A stretch of DNA of 22,093 bases from positions 1 to 22,093 of IMG/VR virus record IMGVR_UViG_3300047319_000987; one strand, 5' to 3'. Positions 5,875 through 14,230 of the stretch are shown here, piece after piece. The position numbers and the translations under genes are program-made. The notes under the pieces were generated by a model. That model had not been told where the DNA came from. It ran no database searches and worked only from the letters and a program-made list of their open reading frames with translations. The stretch is from a virus. How positions within the stretch are numbered: the stretch's first letter is position 1; the number at the start of each line of letters is the position of its first letter.

Positions 5875-8800
5875 TAAGTCATCTTCCTTTTAATTACTAC
5901 ATTTGCCCAAACTCTTGCACTATTACTAATAGACCCAGGACTTGTTCTTACGTTTAAAAATTTTCCTGCTGTAAGTATGGTAGATAAATTAGAATTTCCT
6001 ACAGGTATAAGTACAGACAATAATTTAGTATCTACAAGTAAAGCAGAGGTCCCACTAATAAGAATTACTAAATCTGCTGATGCCGCAGTTCCAGAAGCAG
6101 AAGTTTGATATAAATGCCAATCAGTAATTACATAATCTCTGTCTGGATGAACGAATCCACCACTTGGCTCACCAACAACAGCGGCAGCGGTCCAAGTTCT
6201 CCAATATTGTCCAGAAGTATAAGAAAGACTTTGAAAGTGTATTAATTGATCTGTTCCGGCCCATCCTATAGCAGATCCATAATAAATAAACATTTCCTTA
6301 TGTTCTGCACTAAACCACATTGACCCTGATGGAGGACTTGATGGAGCAGTAGCAGACGGACCCATTCCAATAATCATTCCATTAATATTTCCTGATACAT
6401 TTAAATTTGTGGATACTGTTAAGTTTCCTGAAACCGTTACATTAGAAGAGAATGTTGCTCCACTTAAAGTAGCATATTGTGGATGATCATTGGCTGGATT
6501 TTTTAATCCTGCTAATGCGCTATGGTTAAGAGTAGAGGGTACCCAGTCTGTTCCATTCCATGTTAGTGATTGTCCAATGGCTACAGTAGAAGGAATACTT
6601 GTATCTGTTAGCCCACTAATAGTTATAGCTGAGGGTACCCATTTAGTACCACTCCAAACTAATGAATTACCTACTATTACTGATGAAGTTATTACAACAT
6701 CAGATAAACCGCTCAATGCAGAGGTGCCTATAACTGGTGCTGCTGGATAAATAACACTTGAAGGTACCCATTTGTTACCTGCTGCCGACCAAGCTAGTAC
6801 TTGAGCACCAGTCACAGAAGACGTAATAACAACATCTGACAATCCGCTAAGAGCAGAAGTACCTATTACTGGTGAAGAGGGATAAATTACTGTTGAAGGT
6901 ACCCACTTAGCTCCTCCGGCTGACCAAGCTAATACTTGAGTTCCGATTACAGAGGATGTTATCACAACGTCTGAAAGTCCAGATAATGCAGAAGTTCCTA
7001 TAACCGGACTAACAGGATAAATAACAGTTGATGGAACCCATTTATTTCCTGCTGCACTCCATGAAAGAACTTGACTATTAATAACCGAGGATGTAACTAC
7101 AACATCATTTAAAGCACTTAATGAAGAGACACCTCCCCCAGCTCCAGGTGATGGATAAACCACAGTGGAAGGAACCCACTTATTTCCGGCTGCTGACCAA
7201 GCTAATACTTGAGTATTAGCAACAGAAGAAAGTATAACAGTATCGCTAAGTCCTGATAGTGCTGATGTACCAATAATAGGAGGAGAAGGATAAATAACAC
7301 TTGAAGGAACCCACTTATTTCCTGCTGCTGACCATGCTAAAACTTGAGTTCCTATTATAGAGGATGTAATAACTACATCCGATAATCCACTAAGAGCAGA
7401 AGTACCAATAATCGGAGGAGTAGGGTAAATAACTGTGGAAGGTACCCACTTATTGCCTGTCGCACTCCACACTAATGCTTGTGAGTTTGTAACTGATGAA
7501 AGGATTACAGTATCAGATAAACCACTTAATGCAGATGTGCCTATAACTGGAGGAGTTGGATAAATAACAGTTGATGGAACCCATTTATTTCCTGCTGCAC
7601 TCCATGACAATACTTGACTATTAGAAACAGAAGAAGTTATTGTTACATCATTTAATCCGCTTAATGAAGAAGCGCCACCGCCGCCTCCACTAACAGAAGG
7701 ATAAATTACTGTTGAAGGTACCCATTTATTTCCTGCTGCTGACCAAGCTAATACCTGAGAATTAGATACGGAGGACAATATAACTGTATCACTAAGTCCA
7801 GATAATGCAGAAGTACCAATAGTAGGGGGAGCCGGATAAATAACTGTAGACGGTACCCATTTTGCTCCGGTTGCACTCCAAGCTAATACTTGAGTATTAG
7901 CAACAGAAGAAAGTATTGTAGTATCTCTTAAACTACTTAAATTAGCAAAAGTAGCACTAGTACTATTATAATTAGAATAAGAAATATATCCACCAGGAAT
8001 ATCTTTATTCCCAGAAAGTTCTACCCCAGACCCGTTAACAGTTAAAGTTCCTGTTCCTCTAGGAACTATATTAAAATTCATACTAGCATCGGTACCTGTA
8101 ACTCCGATGCTAGGATTAGTTCCACTAGGACTGCCACTAATATTAAAATAACTATTTCCTACTAAGACTCCTGGATTAACTATTATTAGAACAGGATTAT
8201 TACTTGCGTCCCTTAATCCTGTACCAGTGTTAAACTTTAAATTAGCGACACTGTTAGGATTACCAGAGGCAATAATAGAACCTGTAAATGTTGCGCCACT
8301 CAAAGTAGCATATTGAGTATGATCATTAGCAGGAGAAACTAATCCTGTAAGAGAACTATGAGCAGTAGAGGATATTGATACTGGAAGAGTAGATGGAATC
8401 CATTTTGTACCATTCCATGCTAATACTTGATTAGTGGAAACTGTGGAGGTTATTGTAGTATCAGTTAAACCACTAAGAGCATTAGCACTTGCAGCAGCTA
8501 ATATTAAAGTAGAAGGTACCCACCTATGTCCAGCAGCACTCCAAGCTAATACTTGCCCTGTTCCAACAGAGGAAAGAATAGTAGTATCACTAAGAGCACT
8601 TAAACTAGAAAATGTTCCACTAGTGTTTTGATAACTTGAGAAAGAAATATATCCACCAGAGATATCTCTATTTCCTCTTAATTCAACTGTAGAAGTATTT
8701 ACCTTTAATACTCCTGTACCCTTACTACTAACTATAAAATCTATATTAGTGTCTGAACCAACAACAGCAATAAGAGGAGAGTTTCCACTAGCTACTCCTT

Positions 8801-9998
8801 GCATATTAAAGTAATTAACTCCAGATCCTACTAAGGATCCTCCGTCATTAACTATAATTACAGGATTATTAGATTCATCTCTTACTCCTGTTCCTGCATT
8901 GAATCTAATATTGGTAAGTATAGCCGCAGTTGTAGATGCAGTTAATACTCCCGTGGTCTTAAGATTACCACTAAATATAGATCCACTCAAAGTAGCATAT
9001 TGAGGATGATCATTAGCTGGATTTACTAATCCACCTAAAGAACTATGGAATAATGGTCCAGCACTAACAGCAATTCCATTTACTTTAAATACTCCAGATC
9101 CTTTAGTACTAACATTAAAATCTATGTTAGTATCAGTTCCAACTACAGCTAATAATGGACTATTACCACTAGCAACCCCTTGAAGATTAAAGTAATTAAA
9201 TCCTGATCCTGTTAAATCCCCACCATCATTAAATATAAGTATAGGATTATTATTTGGATCTCTAATTCCAGTGGCACCATTAAATCTAACATTTGCTAAT
9301 TTAGTAGGATTAGCAGAAGCAGTTAAGAAACCATTAATTGTAACTGATCCTGGAAAAGTAGCTCCACTCAAAGTAGCATATTGAGTATGATCATTAGCAG
9401 GAGAAACTAATCCTGTTAATGCGCTGTGAGCAGTAACTCCACCTCCACTAACAGGAACTCCATTAACTTTAAACTGACCAGCACCTTTGGTTGTGAGATT
9501 AAAATCAATATCCGTGTCTACACCCTCTACGGACATAAAAGGAGGACTTCCACTAAATCCAGCCTTTATATGAAAATAATTTACCCCACCACCAGAAGTA
9601 CCAATATCATTTTGAATTAATACTGGATTAAAGGAAACATCTCGTATTCCTACTCCATCAATAAATTGAATATTTGATAATCTAGTTCTAGAGGCAGAAG
9701 CAGTTAATATCCCAGGAACAGTAACATTTTGAGCAGGAACCCAATCTGTACTACTCCACACTAAAGGTTGAAAATTAGATGGGGTAGCAACTATTACTAC
9801 ATCGGTTAAAGAACTGAGTGCATTAATACTAGATCCACCAATACCTAAGTTAGCCTGTGCTTCTGCTAAGGTATGACCGCCAGTTCCTCCAAACTGGATT
9901 CCTACTACTTCTTGATTACCTGTAGAAAACTCGGATATTCCGCTAGGAGTTCCTGACGGATCATATGCCGCTCTAAGTGGTATTTTTAATAGAACCAT
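5874..9998 (-). CDS. Long repetitive tail fibre protein
   Basis: A 1374-residue fibre built of repeats. The N-terminus carries GGTGGHTLAEAQANLGIG (37-54), a common phage-fibre motif. Four beta modules follow (about 98-184, 226-312, 352-440, 577-662) with the pattern GIRD...NYF...DFN...KGxGxFKVNG. Histidine motifs NPANDHPQYATLSG or SPANDHTQYATLSG appear four times, at about 199, 327, 555 and 1170. Residues 688-1158 are 11 tandem units of about 45 residues with LSGLSDV..SSV..QVLAWSA..KWVPS; three more copies lie earlier (about 61-88, 467-497, 508-537). The C-terminal 200 residues are non-repetitive and beta-rich, likely the receptor-contacting tip. No self-cleaving chaperone is recognised at the end. 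It presumably trimerises and binds the host surface. It follows the 128-residue gene by 5 bases and overlaps the next gene by one base. Confidence 0.88.
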   Translation of the reverse strand: MVLLKIPLRAAYDPSGTPSGISEFSTGNQEVVGIQFGGTGGHTLAEAQANLGIGGSSINALSSLTDVVIVATPSNFQPLVWSSTDWVPAQNVTVPGILTASASRTRLSNIQFIDGVGIRDVSFNPVLIQNDIGTSGGGVNYFHIKAGFSGSPPFMSVEGVDTDIDFNLTTKGAGQFKVNGVPVSGGGVTAHSALTGLVSPANDHTQYATLSGATFPGSVTINGFLTASANPTKLANVRFNGATGIRDPNNNPILIFNDGGDLTGSGFNYFNLQGVASGNSPLLAVVGTDTNIDFNVSTKGSGVFKVNGIAVSAGPLFHSSLGGLVNPANDHPQYATLSGSIFSGNLKTTGVLTASTTAAILTNIRFNAGTGVRDESNNPVIIVNDGGSLVGSGVNYFNMQGVASGNSPLIAVVGSDTNIDFIVSSKGTGVLKVNTSTVELRGNRDISGGYISFSSYQNTSGTFSSLSALSDTTILSSVGTGQVLAWSAAGHRWVPSTLILAAASANALSGLTDTTITSTVSTNQVLAWNGTKWIPSTLPVSISSTAHSSLTGLVSPANDHTQYATLSGATFTGSIIASGNPNSVANLKFNTGTGLRDASNNPVLIIVNPGVLVGNSYFNISGSPSGTNPSIGVTGTDASMNFNIVPRGTGTLTVNGSGVELSGNKDIPGGYISYSNYNSTSATFANLSSLRDTTILSSVANTQVLAWSATGAKWVPSTVIYPAPPTIGTSALSGLSDTVILSSVSNSQVLAWSAAGNKWVPSTVIYPSVSGGGGGASSLSGLNDVTITSSVSNSQVLSWSAAGNKWVPSTVIYPTPPVIGTSALSGLSDTVILSSVTNSQALVWSATGNKWVPSTVIYPTPPIIGTSALSGLSDVVITSSIIGTQVLAWSAAGNKWVPSSVIYPSPPIIGTSALSGLSDTVILSSVANTQVLAWSAAGNKWVPSTVVYPSPGAGGGVSSLSALNDVVVTSSVINSQVLSWSAAGNKWVPSTVIYPVSPVIGTSALSGLSDVVITSSVIGTQVLAWSAGGAKWVPSTVIYPSSPVIGTSALSGLSDVVITSSVTGAQVLAWSAAGNKWVPSSVIYPAAPVIGTSALSGLSDVVITSSVIVGNSLVWSGTKWVPSAITISGLTDTSIPSTVAIGQSLTWNGTDWVPSTLNHSALAGLKNPANDHPQYATLSGATFSSNVTVSGNLTVSTNLNVSGNINGMIIGMGPSATAPSSPPSGSMWFSAEHKEMFIYYGSAIGWAGTDQLIHFQSLSYTSGQYWRTWTAAAVVGEPSGGFVHPDRDYVITDWHLYQTSASGTAASADLVILISGTSALLVDTKLLSVLIPVGNSNLSTILTAGKFLNVRTSPGSISNSARVWANVVIKRKMT
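6525..7937 (-). repeat. Tandem array of eleven ~135-bp repeats in the fibre gene
   Basis: Eleven in-frame units encode the LSGLSD-to-WVPS module. The nine full-length units recur every 132-141 bases, marked by GGTACCCA or GGAACCCA boxes (for example near 7168, 7303, 7438 and 7573); the last two are shorter. Two units carry a glycine-rich linker (near 7131-7150 and 7671-7690) exactly 540 bases apart, and each is followed by a unit with the variant ND...QVLSW. This points to a four-unit super-repeat that was duplicated. Units differ mostly at synonymous sites and in a few residues, so the array is not a recent clean duplication throughout. Confidence 0.9.
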
Positions 9999-10003
9999 TC
10001 AAA

Positions 10004-10390
10004 CTAAGCACCTACACCATCAATACCTTTAAGCGTATTATTTCCTTGCATTACCCCATAATTAATTATAATACTACCAGCGGATCCAGAAATATTACTC
10101 ACAGTTAATTGTTTAACTCGTCTTGGAAGTACAGTTTCTATTCCTGTAGGTCCATTAACTACAAATCCTCCAGCACCAGAACTAGTTAAAGAAGTAGAAC
10201 TAGGATTAATAGCAACTCCAGCATATAATCCAGACGGTTGAACGTACCATGCTCCAGCCGCACTAGCAGAAATTTGAAAGTAATTACTTCCTATAAAACT
10301 ACCAGAAGTATCTCGTAACTCCACAACTGATACACCTGCTGCGGCTACTGTTACTATTTTACAATAAGTTTTTGCGCTAATACTATCCAT
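10004..10390 (-). CDS. Small fibre-module protein (128 residues)
   Basis: A 128-residue beta-rich protein of unknown function. After a short alpha/beta start (MDSISAKTYCKIVTVAAAG) it carries ELRDTSG, IGSNYFQIS and SGAGGFVVNGPTG in the same order and spacing as the module repeated four times in the adjacent fibre (xRD, xNYFxI, KGxGxFKVNG). I infer it is a single-module relative of the fibre shaft, perhaps a fibre-base, adaptor or decoration protein. The ending is Gly/Asn-rich (NYGVMQGNNTLKG). Its ATG overlaps the upstream stop in TAATG, with AGAAG upstream; the fibre gene starts 5 bases after its stop. The module resemblance was seen by eye and not scored. Confidence 0.7.
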   Translation of the reverse strand: MDSISAKTYCKIVTVAAAGVSVVELRDTSGSFIGSNYFQISASAAGAWYVQPSGLYAGVAINPSSTSLTSSGAGGFVVNGPTGIETVLPRRVKQLTVSNISGSAGSIIINYGVMQGNNTLKGIDGVGA

Positions 10391-12381
10391 TATTTCTTCT
10401 CTTTAGATTCTTTCTTTTTGGCTGGTTTCTTTTCTCCACCCTCTTTCTTTGGAGGAGCTTTCTTTCCTTTTTCTTCACCGCCTTTAGACTTGCCTCCGAA
10501 TTCAGGTTTTTCGTCACCTTCTACTTCTTCGCCTTCGGCTGCTTCTTCTTCTGGACTTTCTTCACCTCCAAACGGTTGACCTTCCCCACCTTCGCCTTCC
10601 ATACCGGGCTCACCACCCATTTCCATACCTTCTTCACCTTGAGTTTCCATTGGGTTAAATCCATTGTCAAATTCATCTCCTTCTCCCATATCTTCTCCAC
10701 CAACTCCTAGAGCAGTTAAGAGATCTTTAATTTCCTTCATTTGAAGATTTAATTGAGCTAAGTCAATCTTAGTCGGGGCCATGTTGCCGTCTAGTGAAGT
10801 ATTACCCATTGGAGTAGATAAGTCAGTAGTCGGTTGTCCTGCGGCCTGAGCACCAGCACCAGGATTTGGAGCAGTTCCTACCCCAGCATCAGCAGGATTA
10901 GGTACATTATTAGCATCCATAGTGGGGCTGCTAGACTCTCCACCTTCGGAATCCATATTAGCAGCACCAGGAACATTAGATGGCGCACCTGCGCTATCCT
11001 CTCCCTGATAACCAGTTAAGTCGGCAGGATTTTGTCCACCGCCACCTAAGCCACCTGCACCAGGATTAATCTTCTTTAACATTTGCAATATTCCTGCTAC
11101 TCCAGCTAATTGTTGTCCAACTTTTTCAAAGTCTAAGAATTGGAGTAACATTGCATTTTCGTTTATATAAGTTTTAAATCCAGCAGTAGTAAATAAGTTT
11201 TGAATATAATCATTAAGATCTAAAGATTCAATACCAGACTTATTTTTTAATTCTTTAGCAAATTCCATTAATACTTGTTTTTGTACACTGTTCTTTGGAG
11301 ATATTTTAGCTAATGCCTCAAATACTACAACTTGAGTATTAATTAAACTTCCAAAACTAGGCGGATCTTTTAAGTTAGCAACATTAATTCCATATCGTTC
11401 ACTTAATAAATCTATTAGTCTTTGCTTGACTGGCTTCTTCATTTCAAATAGTTTAGAAATATAATTCTTTATATCCTTAGGAGTTACTGAAATATTTTCA
11501 TTTAACTCTAAACTATTATTAATTACATTATAAAGATCTTTCTTTGAAGCTAGAGCTGCGTATGGAACTTCTGCTATTGCTTCTGCTAATGACTTTTCTA
11601 CTTCTGAGTCCTTAGAGAGTACATTACCTGCTAATGAAATTAACTTATCATTAGTAGCCCATATTGAGGCAAAGTCTCGTTTTGATTCTAATAGTTCTTT
11701 CTTTAAAAGCTCCTGGCGACAGATCATTTCATAAATTGGTTTAGAGTCCTCAACTAAGTTAAAAGATAATCCTGTCTTTTCTAATATATCTAAAGTTACT
11801 TTCTTTAAATCAAAAGCCTTAGAAATTATATTGGAAAGTTTAATTCCATTAGTTATTTCAACTACTTTACCAATTTTATCTTTATTTTCTTTAAGGAAGT
11901 CAGTTAATTTAGGAGTTACTTCTATTACCTTGTGAAAGGTTGGAGATTTTAATATATTTTGTGATTCATTAAATTGTTTAATTCTACTATTAAAATCTTT
12001 TTGTCTTCGATCAAATTTGTACTTTAATTCCCAAGAGTCCAATACATCTTGGAATGAGGAGTTAGCTGAACTATAATCGTCCTTTGCGATACTATCAATA
12101 AAACTTGTAATCCTACTTTCTATGATAGGATTAATATTATCTGGATTATCAAATATTGAACTTTCTTCTACAGTTACATTAGATAAGTGAATCTTATCTT
12201 TATCTAATAGATAAGTTCCAGATATAATTTTATTGCCCTCAGTTATATAAGATACAGTTTTATTTTCTGTATCAACTGTAAATAAAACTGTATTTTCTCT
12301 TAATGATCGACCTAAGAGATCTCCTAGTTTTATTAGGGCGGTAATATTTTTATTGCGGGTTTCAAATACAAAGTCAAACAT
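10390..12381 (-). CDS. Large charged protein downstream of portal; possible head core/internal protein
   Basis: A 663-residue protein I do not recognise. Residues 1-75 look beta-rich (TVDTENKTVSYITEGNK). About 75-430 is helical and Lys/Glu-rich. About 435-540 is a Gly/Pro/Asn/Ala linker. KIDLAQLNLQMKEIKDLL (about 541-558) is a probable amphipathic helix, then a strongly acidic Glu/Gly/Met stretch (561-624) and a Lys-rich tail (625-663). In T4-like phages the genes after portal encode prohead protease and core/scaffold proteins. A helical, highly charged protein here could be a core, scaffold or internal head protein, but no protease signature is seen. The start has AGAGAG about 10 bases upstream, and a TATAATTA element lies in the 40-base gap before it. 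Confidence 0.65.
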   Translation of the reverse strand: MFDFVFETRNKNITALIKLGDLLGRSLRENTVLFTVDTENKTVSYITEGNKIISGTYLLDKDKIHLSNVTVEESSIFDNPDNINPIIESRITSFIDSIAKDDYSSANSSFQDVLDSWELKYKFDRRQKDFNSRIKQFNESQNILKSPTFHKVIEVTPKLTDFLKENKDKIGKVVEITNGIKLSNIISKAFDLKKVTLDILEKTGLSFNLVEDSKPIYEMICRQELLKKELLESKRDFASIWATNDKLISLAGNVLSKDSEVEKSLAEAIAEVPYAALASKKDLYNVINNSLELNENISVTPKDIKNYISKLFEMKKPVKQRLIDLLSERYGINVANLKDPPSFGSLINTQVVVFEALAKISPKNSVQKQVLMEFAKELKNKSGIESLDLNDYIQNLFTTAGFKTYINENAMLLQFLDFEKVGQQLAGVAGILQMLKKINPGAGGLGGGGQNPADLTGYQGEDSAGAPSNVPGAANMDSEGGESSSPTMDANNVPNPADAGVGTAPNPGAGAQAAGQPTTDLSTPMGNTSLDGNMAPTKIDLAQLNLQMKEIKDLLTALGVGGEDMGEGDEFDNGFNPMETQGEEGMEMGGEPGMEGEGGEGQPFGGEESPEEEAAEGEEVEGDEKPEFGGKSKGGEEKGKKAPPKKEGGEKKPAKKKESKEKK

Positions 12382-12421
12382 AGTGTATCTCTCTAATATT
12401 AATTATATACTTACAGACTTA
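12382..12421 (-). promoter_or_regulatory. Candidate late promoter in the portal-663 residue gap
   Basis: This is the only gap of more than a few bases inside the late operon. On the - strand it holds TATAATTA (12407-12400), then AGAGAG, then ATG. It resembles a T4-type late promoter box (consensus TATAAATA) with two mismatches. There is no -35-like element to judge it by, and AT-rich DNA gives such boxes often. Confidence 0.25.
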
Positions 12422-14230
12422 TTATAAATTTCTAGAAAATGCTCTTTCGATTATAGTTTTGGTCTTTTTAAATTCATTAAATCTACTTAAATCAATTTTA
12501 ACTTCTTCCTGAGTTGGGGGCTTATTTTCATTAGATTCCTGGCCTCCAGCCTCAGTGTTAGGATTAGGATTAACTTCTCTACCACTCATAGGGGTAGGAG
12601 CTTCTCCTGGCAGACCACCGGGGGCTGGAGGTCCACCAAGAGGAGCATTAGGATTATTAGGATCTCCACCTCCCATAAGAGCTTGATTTTCTGCATCCTC
12701 TTGCATCTCTTCTTCTAATTGTTCTTTTAATCTTTCTAATTCCACTTCACTATAACCAAGATATTCTTCATAGATAGTTTTCTTGGGTAATAGCATTGTC
12801 CCCATTGCAGCAGAAATAACTCTCCACTTTTGTTCATCAATATCAAGTTTACGTTTCTCAAACATATCTGATGGGGAAGGTAATCTAATTCTTACCTTCT
12901 TAATCATATGTTCCGGGAAACCCTTTAATTGAAGATGGCGCTTTGCAAGTTCCTCTAATCCAATTTCAATAGATTCTTGTATTCTAATTATAGTTCTAGC
13001 AAACTTAACGTCTAATTGAGATAAGTTTGCTTTGCGCTCAGGAGACTTATCAAACTCAACAACATAATCCTTAGGAATTTTTAATACTCCAAGAAGTTTA
13101 TCTCGGAAGTATTTAACGTCGTCTACTTCGCCTAAGTTTTGAGCACCGGGAAGAACATCAATCTTTGTGCCTTTGTTTCCTCTAATAGGAACAAAGAATG
13201 ATTCGTCCATACTAAGAGGATTGTTCTGTGAGCCAATTTTATCGTTACTTAATTGACTATAAGTTCTTTCCTTCTTAAATTTATCTTTTAACTTTTCAAT
13301 ATAATTAGAAGTAGCAGCAGCAGGTAATCCTCCTACGTCTACATAGAATACTAGTCTTTCTGGTGCCCTAGAAAGACGATAAATCATCATAGCATCTTCC
13401 ATCATTTTTAATGATCTGTAGATACTAATAGCACCTCCAGCAATAGATTTACCATAGGGATCATATGCTGGGTCTGAGGTATGAAGTCTAAAGTGAACGA
13501 TTTGGTTCTTATCTAAACTTATATAATCAGTAGATTCCATGTCGGAACCCTGACTACCATAGGCAGCCCAATCACCTTTCTTAGGTATTTCTTGTAAGAA
13601 ATCAGTTAAATATCCATATTCATTTTCTACTCTAAGAATATAACTAGGATTTAGAATTTTAATTCTTCTAATTCCAGCCTTAGGATTATTTAAATCTATA
13701 ATATTCTCAATAAAGTTATCTCCATATTTAACTACGTTTCTAACTATACTCCAAAGATATCTTCTGAGTTTAATCTCTTCAAACATATCTTCAATTGTAT
13801 CAATTACAATTTGATCTTCATGATCTACAGACCATTTCTTTTGATGATCATTTTGTTGGGTAGAATCGTCCGCATAAATATCAAAGGAGGCTGTAATCTC
13901 AGGATAAGTATCCATCTTCTCAAATTCTTGATATCGTTTCTTACGATTAATCTCAAACTGAGGAATAGTTGGATAGTTAATACTAATTCCATAGCCAGGA
14001 TCAGTATTACCTTTAATTACTTCACTATGTTTAACCGCATCCCCAGCTAACGGATGCATAGGAGTTTGTCCTGGAGCGGTTTGTTGTGCTACATAAGGCG
14101 CAGCCTTAGTGGCGTAAAAATGAGCAAACCATTTAGCTAAATTACCAAAAGGTAAGAAGTAGCCTCCAGCAGATTGTGGGTTTCTACCAAAGGAAGTATA
14201 TTCACCCTCATTAATTTTATTGTCGGCCAT
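12422..14230 (-). CDS. 20: Portal vertex protein (T4 gp20 type)
   Basis: A 602-residue portal protein of the T4 gp20 family; twelve copies would form the DNA channel at the head vertex, where terminase docks and the tail attaches. Recognisable landmarks are YPEITASFDIYADD (109-122), DPYGKSIAGGA (257-267), RLSRAPERLVFYVDVG (285-300) and LPGAQNLGEVDDVKYF (360-375); the last two are family signatures. The C-terminus from about 515 is a low-complexity Gly/Pro/Asn linker ending in VKIDLSRFNEFKKTKTII, a probable amphipathic helix. The N-terminus carries an aromatic stretch (YFLPFGNLAKWFAHFYATK). The start overlaps the terminase stop by one base (TAATG), so the two are coupled. Length is slightly above T4 gp20 (524) because of the linker. 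Confidence 0.93.
   Translation of the reverse strand: MADNKINEGEYTSFGRNPQSAGGYFLPFGNLAKWFAHFYATKAAPYVAQQTAPGQTPMHPLAGDAVKHSEVIKGNTDPGYGISINYPTIPQFEINRKKRYQEFEKMDTYPEITASFDIYADDSTQQNDHQKKWSVDHEDQIVIDTIEDMFEEIKLRRYLWSIVRNVVKYGDNFIENIIDLNNPKAGIRRIKILNPSYILRVENEYGYLTDFLQEIPKKGDWAAYGSQGSDMESTDYISLDKNQIVHFRLHTSDPAYDPYGKSIAGGAISIYRSLKMMEDAMMIYRLSRAPERLVFYVDVGGLPAAATSNYIEKLKDKFKKERTYSQLSNDKIGSQNNPLSMDESFFVPIRGNKGTKIDVLPGAQNLGEVDDVKYFRDKLLGVLKIPKDYVVEFDKSPERKANLSQLDVKFARTIIRIQESIEIGLEELAKRHLQLKGFPEHMIKKVRIRLPSPSDMFEKRKLDIDEQKWRVISAAMGTMLLPKKTIYEEYLGYSEVELERLKEQLEEEMQEDAENQALMGGGDPNNPNAPLGGPPAPGGLPGEAPTPMSGREVNPNPNTEAGGQESNENKPPTQEEVKIDLSRFNEFKKTKTIIERAFSRNL

Noticed and set aside
6525-7937. Regular ~135-bp repeats considered as a CRISPR array or origin iterons
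   Set aside because: The repeats are in frame, have no unique spacers, and translate to a recognisable tail-fibre unit.
6490-9620. Several short + strand open frames opposite the fibre gene
   Set aside because: They are antisense shadows of the repeats, with no ribosome-binding sites and repetitive, non-natural translations.
5874-9998. Diversity-generating retroelement targeting the fibre
   Set aside because: No reverse transcriptase or template repeat is visible in the window; the fibre variation is of the tandem-repeat kind.
10521-10703. Overlapping - strand frame of 60 codons within the charged tail of the 663-residue gene
   Set aside because: Its Lys/Trp/Val-rich product is a frame-shifted reading of low-complexity Glu/Gly codons, with no sign of independent expression.
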